A stretch of 64,000 bases of DNA, taken from contig NZ_AYTM02000002.1 of assembly GCF_000507185.2 (NCBI RefSeq), forward strand, positions 147,501 to 211,500. The letters run 5' to 3'. Of the stretch, positions 44,655 to 53,266 are shown piece after piece (position 1 is the first letter of the stretch; each line of letters begins with the position of its first letter). The DNA comes from Pseudomonas syringae KCTC 12500 (GTDB lineage Bacteria; Pseudomonadota; Gammaproteobacteria; Pseudomonadales; Pseudomonadaceae). The position numbers and the translations under genes are program-made. The notes under the pieces are model-generated. The model did no database searches. It had not been told where the DNA came from and saw only the letters and a list, made by a program, of their open reading frames with translations.

Positions 44655-44998
44655 TGGAAGAAGTCATTGCAATCGCCATCGGTGTACTGGCCGCCTCGGG
44701 CGTCTGGCTGATCCTCAGGCCACGTACCTTCCAGGTAGTGATGGGACTGTGCCTGTTGTCGTACGGGGTCAACCTGTTCATCTTCAGCATGGGCAGCCTG
44801 TTCATCGGCAGAGAGCCGATCATCAAGGACGGCATTCCTCAGGACCTGCTCAATTACACTGATCCGTTGCCACAGGCGCTGGTGCTGACCGCGATTGTCA
44901 TCAGCTTCGCCATGACCGCGCTGTTTCTGGTGGTCTTGCTCGCCTCCAGGGGCCTGACCGGCACCGACCATGTAGATGGCCGGGAGCCCAAGGCATGA
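44654..44998 (+). CDS. phaC: Mrp/Pha antiporter subunit C (MnhC)
   Basis: A 114-residue NuoK-like membrane subunit with three hydrophobic segments, including GLCLLSYGVNLFIFSMGSLF and TAIVISFAMTALFLVVLLAS. It also carries the PLPQALVLTAIVI motif shared with NuoK, whose acidic and proline-rich region lies near the proton path. The start overlaps the phaAB stop (TGATG) and its end overlaps phaD by 4 bases. It is part of the seven-subunit Na+(K+)/H+ antiporter. Confidence 0.92.
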   Translation: MEEVIAIAIGVLAASGVWLILRPRTFQVVMGLCLLSYGVNLFIFSMGSLFIGREPIIKDGIPQDLLNYTDPLPQALVLTAIVISFAMTALFLVVLLASRGLTGTDHVDGREPKA

Positions 44999-46680
44999 GC
45001 TGGATGAACCAACTGATCATCGCGCCCATCCTGCTGCCGCTGCTGACCGCCGGGCTGATGCTCTGGCTGGGCGAAAAGCACCGGCCGCTCAAGGGCCGTA
45101 TCAATCTGTTTTCCAGCATCCTCGGGCTGGGCATTTCCGTAGCGCTGTTTCTCTGGGTGCAACACAGCGGCAGCAGCGGCTCGATCGGTGTCTATCTGCC
45201 GGGCAACTGGGGCGTGCCGTTCGGCATCGTGCTGGTGGTCGACCACCTGTCAGCGATGATGCTCGTCCTGACCGGGATTGTCGGAGTCTGCGCCCTGCTG
45301 TTCGCGCTGGCCCGCTGGGACAGGGCCGGTGCCAGCTTCCACGCGCTGTTCCAGATCCAGCTCATGGGGCTGTACGGCGCGTTCCTGACTGCGGATCTGT
45401 TCAACCTGTTCGTGTTCTTCGAAGTACTGCTCGCGGCGTCCTACGGCCTGATGCTGCACGGCTCCGGCCGGGCACGGGTGTCGACGGGCCTGCATTACAT
45501 TTCGATCAACCTGCTGGCGTCGTCGCTGTTTCTGATCGGTGCAGCGTTGATTTACGGGGTGACCGGCACGCTGAACTTCGCCGACCTGGCCATCAAGATC
45601 CCGCAGGTAGCGGAGTCCGATCTGGGCCTGCTGCACGCGGGGGCTGCAATTCTGGCCACGGCGTTCCTGGCCAAGGCTGGCATGTGGCCGCTGAACTTCT
45701 GGTTGGTTCCCGCCTATTCGGCAGCCAGCGCGCCGGTGGCGGCGATGTTTGCGATCATGACCAAAGTGGGGGTCTACACCCTGCTGCGCCTGTGGACCCT
45801 GCTGTTTTCCGGTCAGGCCGGTGCGTCGGCCTTCTTCGGCGGCGACTGGCTGATCTACGGCGGCATGGCGACGATTTTCACCGCGGCCATCGCCATCATC
45901 GCCGCCCAGCGCCTGGAACGACTCGCCAGCCTGAGCATACTGGTGTCAGCAGGCATTCTGCTGTCCGCCGTTGGCTTCGCCCAACCGAGCCTGACCTCGG
46001 GCGCGCTGTTCTACATGGTCAGCTCGACGCTGGCATTGAGCGCTATGTTCCTGCTGGGCGAACTGATCGAACGCTCCCGCTCGGCCAACGAGATCCCTCT
46101 GGAATACGACGTGGATCAATTGCCTCGTACCCTGGAGTCTCTACATCCGCCGCCCGGCGCTAACCTGGACGACGAACAGAAGGTCGTGGTCGGTCAGGTC
46201 ATTCCCATGACCATGGCTTTTCTGGGCCTGAGTTTTATCGCCTGCGCCTTGCTGATCATCGGCATGCCGCCGCTCTCGGGGTTCATCGGCAAGCTCACCT
46301 TGATCAGCGCCCTGATGAACCCGCTGGGCCTGGACGTCGCGAAGGATGAGGCGCTTTCCACTCAGGCGTGGATGCTGATCGGCCTGCTGATCTTTTCTGG
46401 ACTGGCGTCGCTGATCGCTTTTTCAAGGCTCGGCACGCAACGTTTCTGGACGCCACACGAGCGTCCTTCGCCGATGCTGCGCCGCAACGAATGCCTGCCG
46501 ATCATCATTCTTCTGGGTCTGTGTATCGCGCTGACCTTCAAGGCCGAACCCTTGTTGCGCTACACCCAGGACACCGCTGCAGCGCTGCATGAGCCCAAGC
46601 AGTACGTGCAGTCAGTGCTCGCCACACGCCCGATACCGGGCCCCACCAGTCAGGAAGTCGATGCGGAGGGACAGCCATGA
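44995..46680 (+). CDS. phaD: Mrp/Pha antiporter subunit D
   Basis: A 561-residue NuoM/NuoN-like subunit with about 14 membrane helices. Conserved features are LFNLFVFFEVLLAASYGLML (with the key Glu of helix 5), LAKAGMWPLNFWLVPAYSAA (key Lys) and MPPLSGFIGKLTLISALMNP. With subunit A it forms the ion-translocating part of the antiporter. A longer cytoplasmic loop (about residues 365-400) is rich in charged residues. It overlaps both neighbours by 4 bases. Confidence 0.95.
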   Translation: MSWMNQLIIAPILLPLLTAGLMLWLGEKHRPLKGRINLFSSILGLGISVALFLWVQHSGSSGSIGVYLPGNWGVPFGIVLVVDHLSAMMLVLTGIVGVCALLFALARWDRAGASFHALFQIQLMGLYGAFLTADLFNLFVFFEVLLAASYGLMLHGSGRARVSTGLHYISINLLASSLFLIGAALIYGVTGTLNFADLAIKIPQVAESDLGLLHAGAAILATAFLAKAGMWPLNFWLVPAYSAASAPVAAMFAIMTKVGVYTLLRLWTLLFSGQAGASAFFGGDWLIYGGMATIFTAAIAIIAAQRLERLASLSILVSAGILLSAVGFAQPSLTSGALFYMVSSTLALSAMFLLGELIERSRSANEIPLEYDVDQLPRTLESLHPPPGANLDDEQKVVVGQVIPMTMAFLGLSFIACALLIIGMPPLSGFIGKLTLISALMNPLGLDVAKDEALSTQAWMLIGLLIFSGLASLIAFSRLGTQRFWTPHERPSPMLRRNECLPIIILLGLCIALTFKAEPLLRYTQDTAAALHEPKQYVQSVLATRPIPGPTSQEVDAEGQP

Positions 46681-47165
46681 AACGCCTGTTTCCCGCACCT
46701 CTCCTCTCGTTGGCACTCTGGCTGCTTTGGCTGGTATTGAACCTGTCGATCAGCCCCGGTCACCTGCTGCTGGGCGCGGTGCTGGGTTTTCTCGCGCCGC
46801 TGTTGATGGCTCCTTTGCGCCCGCTGCCGGTACGTATTCGCAAACCCGGCACGATCCTGAAGTTTCTATGGCGGGTGGGACGCGACGTGGTGGTCTCCAA
46901 CGTGCAGGTCGGCCTGAGCGTCTGGCGGCTCGAAAGCCGTCCGCCACGCTCGGCCTTCGTGCGTATTCCACTGGAACTGCACAACGCTCACGGCCTCGCC
47001 GCGCTGGCGATGGTCACCACGGTAGTCCCCGGAACGGTGTGGTCGGAGCTGGCACTGGATCGCAGCGTGCTGCTGATGCATGTCTTCGACCTGGAGGACG
47101 AAGCGCAATTCATCGAGCACTTCAAAACCACCTATGAGCGACCGTTGATGGAGATCTTTCAATGA
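46677..47165 (+). CDS. phaE: Mrp/Pha antiporter subunit E
   Basis: A 162-residue membrane subunit. It has two N-terminal hydrophobic segments (LLSLALWLLWLVLNLSISPG and HLLLGAVLGFLAPLLMAPLR), followed by a cytoplasmic domain with TTVVPGTVWSELALDRSVLL, the typical MrpE TPGT-like motif. It is needed for complex assembly. It overlaps both neighbours by ATGA, as throughout this operon. Confidence 0.92.
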   Translation: MKRLFPAPLLSLALWLLWLVLNLSISPGHLLLGAVLGFLAPLLMAPLRPLPVRIRKPGTILKFLWRVGRDVVVSNVQVGLSVWRLESRPPRSAFVRIPLELHNAHGLAALAMVTTVVPGTVWSELALDRSVLLMHVFDLEDEAQFIEHFKTTYERPLMEIFQ

Positions 47166-47440
47166 GTGCACTGCTCGACAACGCCATCCTGATCAGCCTG
47201 CTGATCTTCGCCCTGGCGATGGTGATCACCCTGCTGCGCCTGCTCAAGGGGCCTTCGGCCCAGGACCGGGTACTGGCGCTGGACTATCTGTACATCATTG
47301 CCATGCTGATGATGCTGGTGCTTGGCATTCGCTACGCCAGTGACACGTATTTCGAAGCGGCCATGCTGATTGCCCTGTTCGGCTTCGTCGGCTCGTTCGC
47401 TCTGGCCAAGTTCCTGCTGCGCGGAGAAGTGATCGAATGA
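47162..47440 (+). CDS. phaF: Mrp/Pha antiporter subunit F
   Basis: A 92-residue protein with three membrane helices. GPSAQDRVLALDYLYIIAML contains the conserved Asp of MrpF, which is essential for ion exchange in studied systems. The last helix is MLIALFGFVGSFALAKFLLR. It overlaps its neighbours by 4 bases on each side. Confidence 0.93.
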   Translation: MSALLDNAILISLLIFALAMVITLLRLLKGPSAQDRVLALDYLYIIAMLMMLVLGIRYASDTYFEAAMLIALFGFVGSFALAKFLLRGEVIE

Positions 47441-47817
47441 CCGGACTGCCGAACACAGTACCTTTCTGGGTGGAAATAATGACCGCCGGGCTGCTGATCG
47501 CCAGCAGCCTGTTCGCCTTGACCGGTGCTCTGGGACTGCTGCGCCTCAAGGACTTTTTCCAGCGCATGCATCCACCCGCCCTCGCGTCGACGCTGGGCGC
47601 CTGGTGCGTTGCGCTGGCGTCGATCATCTACTTTTCGGCGCTGAAGGCGGAGCCGGTGATCCACGCCTGGCTGATCCCGGTATTGCTGGCGATCACGGTA
47701 CCGGTGACTACGCTGTTGCTGGCGCGGACGGCGCTGTTCCGCAAGCGCATGGCCGGTGACGACGTACCCGCGGAGGTCAGCAGCGGTACCGGCAACGGAG
47801 AATCGGCAGGCGGCTGA
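47437..47817 (+). CDS. phaG: Mrp/Pha antiporter subunit G
   Basis: A 126-residue protein with three membrane helices. GALGLLRLKDFFQRMHPPAL and STLGAWCVALASIIYF match the MrpG signature (GxxGLxRxxDFYxRxHAP). The C-terminal 25 residues are hydrophilic. It is the last gene of the antiporter operon. Only a weak 6-base hairpin (47828-47848) separates it from the convergent gene. Confidence 0.93.
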   Translation: MTGLPNTVPFWVEIMTAGLLIASSLFALTGALGLLRLKDFFQRMHPPALASTLGAWCVALASIIYFSALKAEPVIHAWLIPVLLAITVPVTTLLLARTALFRKRMAGDDVPAEVSSGTGNGESAGG

Positions 47818-47835
47818 ATCAACGTCTGGCCAGTG

Positions 47836-48303
47836 TTACTCGCTGGCCTTGAACGTCAGCTCGCCCTTGCGCCATTTGGCAGCCTTGCCGACGGCGCCTT
47901 TGAGAAGCTTGCTCATGCCGATCTGCAATTGCTCTTTCGCAGCGAAAACCATGAACACGGTCTGACCTTCCTTGAACACGATACCGTGACCTTCTGGGAT
48001 GTCGACGAAAGCATATTCGCCCAGCCCGTACACGGTGGTCTTGATTTCACGGAATTTCAATTCGAGCTTGCCGCCCTCGCGGCTGGGCAGAACAGAAGCA
48101 CGGAAATGATCGCCCACCTTGAGCTCAAGGCGAGGTTTGTCGTCGACGACCAATGCGCTTTCGGTGTCGATTTCGGCGATATAGATGCCTTCGGCTGATT
48201 GCTCGGTGATGTAGACAAAACGGGATTGGAACTGCTTGACCAATTGTGCGCGGAGATCGCCGAGCACGAACAAGGCATGGGTATCCAGATTACTTACAGC
48301 CAA
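47836..48303 (-). CDS. Conserved hypothetical protein with a probable TTG start
   Basis: About 155 residues from a TTG at 48303 (MAVSNLDTHALFVLGDLRAQ). GAGGG about 9 bases upstream fits that start better than an alternative TTG at 48318. The protein has no signal or membrane segment; it is beta-strand-rich, with ESALVVDDKPRLELKVGDHF, KLELKFREIKTTVYGLGEYA and GHGIVFKEGQTVFMVFAAKE. I do not recognise the family. It converges on the antiporter operon. Confidence 0.65.
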   Translation of the reverse strand: MAVSNLDTHALFVLGDLRAQLVKQFQSRFVYITEQSAEGIYIAEIDTESALVVDDKPRLELKVGDHFRASVLPSREGGKLELKFREIKTTVYGLGEYAFVDIPEGHGIVFKEGQTVFMVFAAKEQLQIGMSKLLKGAVGKAAKWRKGELTFKASE

Positions 48304-48746
48304 AGTACAAACCCTCAAACATGAAATGAGGCTGCCCGATGTCAGGGCAGTCGAGAAAGTGATTCATCCATAGACCGCTTCATGTGGCCGGAAATTCTCC
48401 GGCATGCTGCACGCAGAAGCGCAGACAGCGCCGCCGCAAACCTTGTGCAGGCGGGTGGCGGATTCTACCGGCTCATGGCAGCTACGGGATATATACCTTT
48501 TGTACACAGCAGTGTCGCGCAAGCGCTGGGGCCCCGAAAATAAAGGTCAGCCCGGGCACGGCGCAAAGGCTGGACGGGTTCCAGCCTGCAATGTGTGCGT
48601 CCTGCGATAGCAGAAACATATCATTTATAGCCGCTGTAGAAAAAGCCATCTTTTCCTGCACAGCCAAATGCATCGAACTCTTGCCTGTGCCCACTACTCC
48701 CATAAGAACTGATGAATACGGGGATAACCCCCGGCGAGGAGATGAC
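48304..48746. other. 443-base gap without a recognised gene
   Basis: It contains a hairpin (CTGCCC/GGGCAG, 48332-48350) in the leader of the minus-strand hypothetical gene. Towards the right end lies the promoter region and GAGGAG ribosome site of the DUF2789 gene. Open frames through the gap have no protein-like character. Confidence 0.5.
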
Positions 48747-48986
48747 ATGGAACAGACTACAACTACCATCAACGACCTGTTCGCCCAATTGGCGCTGGAC
48801 TCCGATGATGAGAGCATCGAAAAGTTTATCGCCAGCCATCCTCTGCCCGACGACGTCAAACTGATCGACGCAGAGTTCTGGACGCCGCGTCAGTCTGACT
48901 TTCTCAAGGAGCAGCTGCACGAAGATGCCGAATGGGCGATGGTGGTCGACGAACTGAACGTGCGTCTTCACAAAAAGCCCGAGTAA
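48747..48986 (+). CDS. DUF2789 family protein
   Basis: A 79-residue acidic cytoplasmic protein. The ATG at 48747 follows GAGGAGATGAC. The pattern NDLFAQLALDSDDESIEKFI, SHPLPDDVKLIDAEFWTPRQ and FLKEQLHEDAEWAMVVDELN is that of the small DUF2789 family common in Pseudomonas; its function is unknown. Frames extending upstream to 48384 are not supported. The stop codon lies within the loop of the hairpin that ends the convergent gene. Confidence 0.82.
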   Translation: MEQTTTTINDLFAQLALDSDDESIEKFIASHPLPDDVKLIDAEFWTPRQSDFLKEQLHEDAEWAMVVDELNVRLHKKPE

Positions 48987-48997
48987 GCCACTCGGGC
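48972..48997 (-). terminator. Terminator of the DUF2235 gene
   Basis: GCCCGAGT (48977-48984) pairs perfectly with ACTCGGGC (48990-48997) around a 5-base loop. Reading the minus strand, a run of five T (48972-48976) follows the stem. It overlaps the last codons of the convergent DUF2789 gene. Confidence 0.8.
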
Positions 48998-49005
48998 GTT
49001 GAGGC

Positions 49006-50490
49006 CTATTGCGGATAACCGGGCTGGCCGATATTGGGATGCAATATCCGGCCGCCTGACTGGGGTGCGTGGACGAAAACAGCGTCGCCTAATGTACCCA
49101 CTCTGCCGACCACTGCATTCCAGTGCGCAGACTGATGGATATAGCGCCAGCGCAGTAATGCCTCTTCATGACTGTCCAGCAGGTAAGGCCCGCCTCGCGC
49201 GTAGTCGATCAACCGGGTAGAGATGTTCTCGAGCTCGGGAGGCAACTGGAATTCGGGGGTCAGTGGCACCGGATTGAAAGGCACGCCCTCATCACACGCC
49301 AGTGTGTGCATCACCAGCAACGATACTCTCGACAGGTGGCCAAATACCTGGCGGCCCATCCCCACTGCGGCAACAACTGTACTCATGCCATTCAGGCTTT
49401 TCCTGCACGGATAACACTTGCTCTCGCAAGCCTGAACCCTCAGCCAGGCCTGACTATCGAGCGGGTCGATCCAGTGATCGCGGTTCATTCGGTTCAATTC
49501 AGCCTGTGCCTCCTTCCAGCTTGGTGCCTCCTCGCACGGGCTGCCACGGCTGACCACACTGCTGCGGGGACGCGTGAGCAATACGCTTTCCTCCATCTGT
49601 GGAGGGTAACCCCCACCGATATCGGAATGTGCACCGGGCAGAACGATTTCCCTGGGCCACACGGGCCGAACGCTGTTCAGCGCAAAGTTGCGCCGTGACT
49701 CATCGCGGGCCACCAGATGCAACACCTGCTGCGCACACCCCGGCGGCAGGTAAAGATTGACTCTCCTGTTGCTCGCATCGCGGGTATTGCCCATGTCCTT
49801 GAAGCTGCCGATGGCTGCAACGGTGTCGAACAGACCGATGACCTTGAGCCGTACGCTGCCGTTGCTCCAGCTGAAACTGTCGCTCAGCCTGGCCTTGCGG
49901 CTTTCAAGTATCGGCTCGAGCATGCCCGAACGCTGCTTGAGTATTTCATTGACCAGATGCCTGGCCGACGCTGCACCTCGGCTGAAGCCGAACACGTCCA
50001 GTTCCAGCGCTTCGAGCACACAATCCGGGTTGTCGCGGGGAAACGCTTTCAATACCGATTCCAGCTTTTTGAATGCGTTTTCCACCTTGGAGATCACACC
50101 GGTGGCCCCGCGACCGAAACTCTGCCCCGGCCATACCGAATCACGTCCACCGGAGGTGGTGCCGGCCCCGCTTACATAGATCGGGTAATACACCTTCAGG
50201 CCTTCACCGTCATTTTCGGCAACAGGTTGCAGACGGTAGATATCGACCAGTCTGGCTATATTGCTTGGATCATTACTGTAACTACTGCCAGGCTGAACAT
50301 GACGACCCGCGCACGCTTTAATATGCTGCCCCTCATTGATCTCCATCAATGCCTGGCAGTCGGCTCCGATCTGACTATTGACGCGATTATTTCCCGTCCC
50401 ATCGAAGAAAATCCCTACCCGCGCCGTGACGCGCCGTGTCACCACATCTGAAAGGGCTGCCGACTGTTGAAAATTCCGTTTATCGCTCAT
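49006..50490 (-). CDS. DUF2235 alpha/beta hydrolase (Tle1-like phospholipase fold)
   Basis: A 494-residue protein with the DUF2235 domain over its first 300 residues. VGIFFDGTGNN at residues 25-35 is the family signature. The nucleophile elbow GFSRGAASARH gives Ser170, an Asp follows in GLFDTVAAIGS (222), and the His region is PGAHSDIGGGYP (288-290). This catalytic set matches T6SS lipase effectors of the Tle1 class and related orphan hydrolases. No signal peptide is present, and no VgrG, PAAR, adaptor or immunity gene is beside it, so effector status is unproven. It is flanked by a good terminator and a 272-base AT-rich leader. Confidence 0.8.
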   Translation of the reverse strand: MSDKRNFQQSAALSDVVTRRVTARVGIFFDGTGNNRVNSQIGADCQALMEINEGQHIKACAGRHVQPGSSYSNDPSNIARLVDIYRLQPVAENDGEGLKVYYPIYVSGAGTTSGGRDSVWPGQSFGRGATGVISKVENAFKKLESVLKAFPRDNPDCVLEALELDVFGFSRGAASARHLVNEILKQRSGMLEPILESRKARLSDSFSWSNGSVRLKVIGLFDTVAAIGSFKDMGNTRDASNRRVNLYLPPGCAQQVLHLVARDESRRNFALNSVRPVWPREIVLPGAHSDIGGGYPPQMEESVLLTRPRSSVVSRGSPCEEAPSWKEAQAELNRMNRDHWIDPLDSQAWLRVQACESKCYPCRKSLNGMSTVVAAVGMGRQVFGHLSRVSLLVMHTLACDEGVPFNPVPLTPEFQLPPELENISTRLIDYARGGPYLLDSHEEALLRWRYIHQSAHWNAVVGRVGTLGDAVFVHAPQSGGRILHPNIGQPGYPQ

Positions 50491-50705
50491 AACACTTCCG
50501 TCCCTAGAGGCAAGCCATGAAAAGGCTGCGCTTAAATCAAAACGTAAATAACGTTGATTTAAACAGCTTGCTTAAAGACAGTGAGCAGTCAAGCCATGTT
50601 GCACGTTTTCAGACAGCTCCTACAACTTCTATCGCCATGACTTTATTACCTTCAACTAAAAACCTACACACGCGCCAGCAACTTTGCTGATTAGTTATTT
50701 CTTTC

Positions 50706-50744
50706 AAAAAAACCAACTAACAGGCCAGCCCTTTTGCCGGCCTG
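50706..50744 (-). terminator. Terminator of the chemoreceptor gene
   Basis: CAGGCCAGC and GCCGGCCTG (50721-50744) form a 9-base stem with one mismatch. On the minus strand it is followed by a T-run (complement of the seven A at 50706-50712). It begins 19 bases beyond the chemoreceptor stop codon. Confidence 0.75.
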
Positions 50745-50762
50745 AATGATCGGTTACGCGTC

Positions 50763-52367
50763 TCAGCGGCCTTGCGGCCTGTACCCCAAGCGCAGGCCGC
50801 CCCAATGTCGGCCGTTGACCAGGATCGGCACGGACAGGTCGTGCATCAGTTCACCGGTGTCTCGCGTGTAAGTTTGCAGCAGGACCGGCTGTTGGTGGCT
50901 GCCACAGCGAATGCCGGTACGGTCATCGAACTTGCGCTTGCTCCGATTGTGCGCATTATCCGCCGTGGCATCGCCTGTCAAAGGCTGACTGAAGGCGTTG
51001 TTGTGCGTCGGCACATAGCCTTGCTGGGTACAGGCGATGGCAAATACCAGACCTTCGCGGCGCGACAGCAGCGGTTCTTGCAGTGCTGGCAATACCTGAT
51101 CGGTATAACGGTCGAAACGTGTTGTAAAGCGAGTGGGTGAAGTATTGGCGACGGGTTTGTAATTGCGGTCGAACAGGTCATCAAGGCTGACGCGTCCCTG
51201 TTCGATATCGGCCTCGAATTTTTCGCTGATCATTCGCGCGCCTTCACGAGCCAGGTCGTAAATGCGTTGGTGGTATTCATCCAGACCGACCTGCGCCAGG
51301 CGCTGACTGATAGTCTCGGCCTGCCCCTCCATCTGCACTGCGGACTTGGCCAGTTGCCGGGTCTGCTCATCGCTGACAGAAAGATCACTGCGCATGTGCT
51401 CGACAGCGTCGAACAGGCTCGCCAACTGATCCTGATTGCTCCTCGCGCCCTGCGCGATTTCGCCGACCTGGCTTTCCAGTTCGACCGCAAGCCGGGCGAT
51501 ATTGCCCAGGTGCTCGCCGGTCAGCTCGACCTGCTCGACCCCCACATCCAGATCGGACGACAACTCGCGAATCTGCTCCACGACTTGTGCGGTGCGCTGC
51601 TGGATATCCGCCACCATCTGCCCGACCTCGCCCGTGGCACTCGCAGTTCGGCCAGCGAGCCCGCGGACTTCGTCGGCAACCACCGCAAAACCGCGTCCGT
51701 GCTCGCCAGCCCGCGCCGCTTCGATGGCGGCGTTGAGCGCCAGCAGGTTGGTCTGGCTGGCAATCGACTGAATGACCAGCGTCACACGCTGGATCTCTTC
51801 ACTGCGCTGGCTGAGTGCCTCGATCAGCGCACGGCTGCCGACGGCACGCTTGCTCAGGCGGTGCATGCGTTCAATGGACTCATTCAGCACGCTGCTGCCC
51901 GATTCGCTGCGCTGGCGCGCCTCGCTGGCGGCAACCAATGCCTGCTGACTCAACTGGGCTGTCTGTTGCTCGGTGGCGATCATCTGTTCGGCACTGCTGA
52001 CGATCTGTTCGGCAGCCCCCAGTTGCGACTGCACCTTGCCAGCCAGTTGCCCGACCGAAAAGGCCACCTGGGCCGCAGACAGCGCGTTATGACTGGTGGT
52101 GCGCGACAGATCGCGGGTCAGCAAGGCGATATCGCTGTCGCCCACCGCGCTGCCTGGAAGCGCTTGCCTGCTGCGCACCAGGCGCGGCAACCAGACCACC
52201 AGCAACGCCAGCGGAACGACGACATACAGCGACAGGCCTGCAACGCTCATGGCGGCGAGCAGCAGGCACAGGACCACGCTTTGCACCGCCGGCACCCACC
52301 ACCTCGATGCAGCCTCGGGCGTATCGGCCAGCGGTAATCCGGCTGCCATGGATAGGTTGTCGGCCAT
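50763..52367 (-). CDS. Methyl-accepting chemotaxis protein with C-terminal sensor region
   Basis: A 534-residue receptor. Two hydrophobic segments lie near residues 28-62 ([35 protein letters not shown]) with almost no periplasmic loop. The signalling domain has the conserved hairpin tip [20 protein letters not shown] and [20 protein letters not shown]. After it comes a 150-residue C-terminal region with [20 protein letters not shown] and [20 protein letters not shown], a cytoplasmic sensor-like segment found in some Pseudomonas MCPs. The sensor thus follows the signalling domain, the reverse of the classic layout. The ligand is unknown. Confidence 0.88.
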   Translation of the reverse strand: MADNLSMAAGLPLADTPEAASRWWVPAVQSVVLCLLLAAMSVAGLSLYVVVPLALLVVWLPRLVRSRQALPGSAVGDSDIALLTRDLSRTTSHNALSAAQVAFSVGQLAGKVQSQLGAAEQIVSSAEQMIATEQQTAQLSQQALVAASEARQRSESGSSVLNESIERMHRLSKRAVGSRALIEALSQRSEEIQRVTLVIQSIASQTNLLALNAAIEAARAGEHGRGFAVVADEVRGLAGRTASATGEVGQMVADIQQRTAQVVEQIRELSSDLDVGVEQVELTGEHLGNIARLAVELESQVGEIAQGARSNQDQLASLFDAVEHMRSDLSVSDEQTRQLAKSAVQMEGQAETISQRLAQVGLDEYHQRIYDLAREGARMISEKFEADIEQGRVSLDDLFDRNYKPVANTSPTRFTTRFDRYTDQVLPALQEPLLSRREGLVFAIACTQQGYVPTHNNAFSQPLTGDATADNAHNRSKRKFDDRTGIRCGSHQQPVLLQTYTRDTGELMHDLSVPILVNGRHWGGLRLGYRPQGR

Positions 52368-52495
52368 GTTGCGTCACCCCGTCTGTCATTGTCGTTATGG
52401 CGCTATTAAACGCCAGATAACGGCCTTGTGCCATGCGCTGTTGGTCGTAGCGACCGGGCGATGGACGTCAACGCGTTTTCGACAAATTCCGGGCA

Positions 52496-52529
52496 CAACA
52501 AAACCGGGAGGCAATTGCTTGCCTCCCGG
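52496..52529 (-). terminator. Terminator of the DksA-like gene
   Basis: CCGGGAGGCAA and TTGCCTCCCGG (52504-52529) form a perfect 11-base stem around a 4-base loop. On the minus strand the next bases are TTTTGTTG. It lies 31 bases past the stop codon of the DksA-like gene. Confidence 0.85.
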
Positions 52530-52559
52530 TCTGGACACTCAGTCGCTGTTACCTGTCTA

Positions 52560-52964
52560 TCAGGCCTGGCGCTGGTGCTTGTCGATCTGCTCGTGGCGCT
52601 CTTGCGCTTCGATGCAATACTTGGTGGTCGGGCTGATCAGCAGGCGCTTGAGGCCGATTGGCTCGCCGCTGTCGTCGCACCAGCCGAAGGTGTCATCGGC
52701 AATACGCGAAAGGGCCATTTCCAACTGTGGCAGCATGCGCTGGTCGCGATCGATCACGTTGACCAGCCAGTGACGCTCTTCTTCGACCGAAGCAGCGTCA
52801 GCCGGATCGGCAGGCGTGTCCAGGCTCTCGATCGCAATGCGGCTCTGCTCGATACGCTCATGGATCTCGACCTTCATGCCCTGCAACAGCTCGACGAAGA
52901 AAGCGTGCTGCTCGGCGTTCATGTAGTCATCGGCCGGCATGGCCAGCAACTTTTCCTTTGTCAT
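52560..52964 (-). CDS. DksA/TraR-family protein with only two of four zinc-finger cysteines
   Basis: A 134-residue coiled-coil protein that probably binds the RNA polymerase secondary channel. It has an N-terminal MPADDYMNAEQHAFFVELLQ, a coiled coil with an acidic tip (SLDTPADPADAASVEEERHW) and a C-terminal WCDDSGEPIGLKRLLISPTT then YCIEAQERHE. Canonical DksA has four Cys (CxxC...CxxC); here the second Cys of each pair is replaced (C-D-D-S and C-I-E-A). That is the pattern of the zinc-independent DksA2 of P. aeruginosa. It may be DksA2 or another Pseudomonas paralogue; no Zur box was recognised. Confidence 0.85.
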   Translation of the reverse strand: MTKEKLLAMPADDYMNAEQHAFFVELLQGMKVEIHERIEQSRIAIESLDTPADPADAASVEEERHWLVNVIDRDQRMLPQLEMALSRIADDTFGWCDDSGEPIGLKRLLISPTTKYCIEAQERHEQIDKHQRQA

Positions 52965-53225
52965 TTATTTCTCTATAAAAAAACGTGCATTGAGGAGCGG
53001 CCTGACGTTGCCGTACAAACCAATAATCTCCAAGCGCCACCTGGCACTCAATTTACGAGGGGCGGCAGTCTAAGGCCGGCTAGCGGGCTCGGCAACACAA
53101 TTGAAGGATTTTTGTACAGCGAATACCGTAAAACCCTTCAAATGCGGGCGAAAGACCTGGCCAGCAGGTTGCTTGATGAGGCTCTGACCCACTGACAACG
53201 AATCGGTTCCTGCAAACTCCAACGC
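52965..53225. other. Gap between DksA-like gene and ABC permease terminator
   Basis: It should hold the promoter of the DksA-like gene. A short plus-strand frame at about 53112-53195 ends with a protein-like string (YSEYRKTLQMRAKDLASRLL), but it has no clear start; I see no supported gene. Confidence 0.4.
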
Positions 53226-53249
53226 ACAAAAGGGCCTTGAAAGGCCCTT
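53226..53249 (-). terminator. Terminator of the inositol ABC importer operon
   Basis: AAGGGCC and GGCCCTT (within 53230-53249) form a GC-rich stem. On the minus strand it is followed by TTTTGTG. It lies 17 bases past the permease stop codon. Confidence 0.75.
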
Positions 53250-53266
53250 CGATGCAGGTGATGGAA

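Noticed and set aside
47828..47848. Hairpin GGCCAG/CTGGCC between phaG and the convergent gene
   Set aside because: Only six paired bases, a 9-base loop and no T-run; too weak to call a terminator.
53112..53195. Short plus-strand frame ending YSEYRKTLQMRAKDLASRLL and a few more residues
   Set aside because: It looks protein-like at its end but has no supported start or ribosome site and is under 30 codons; it may be a relic.
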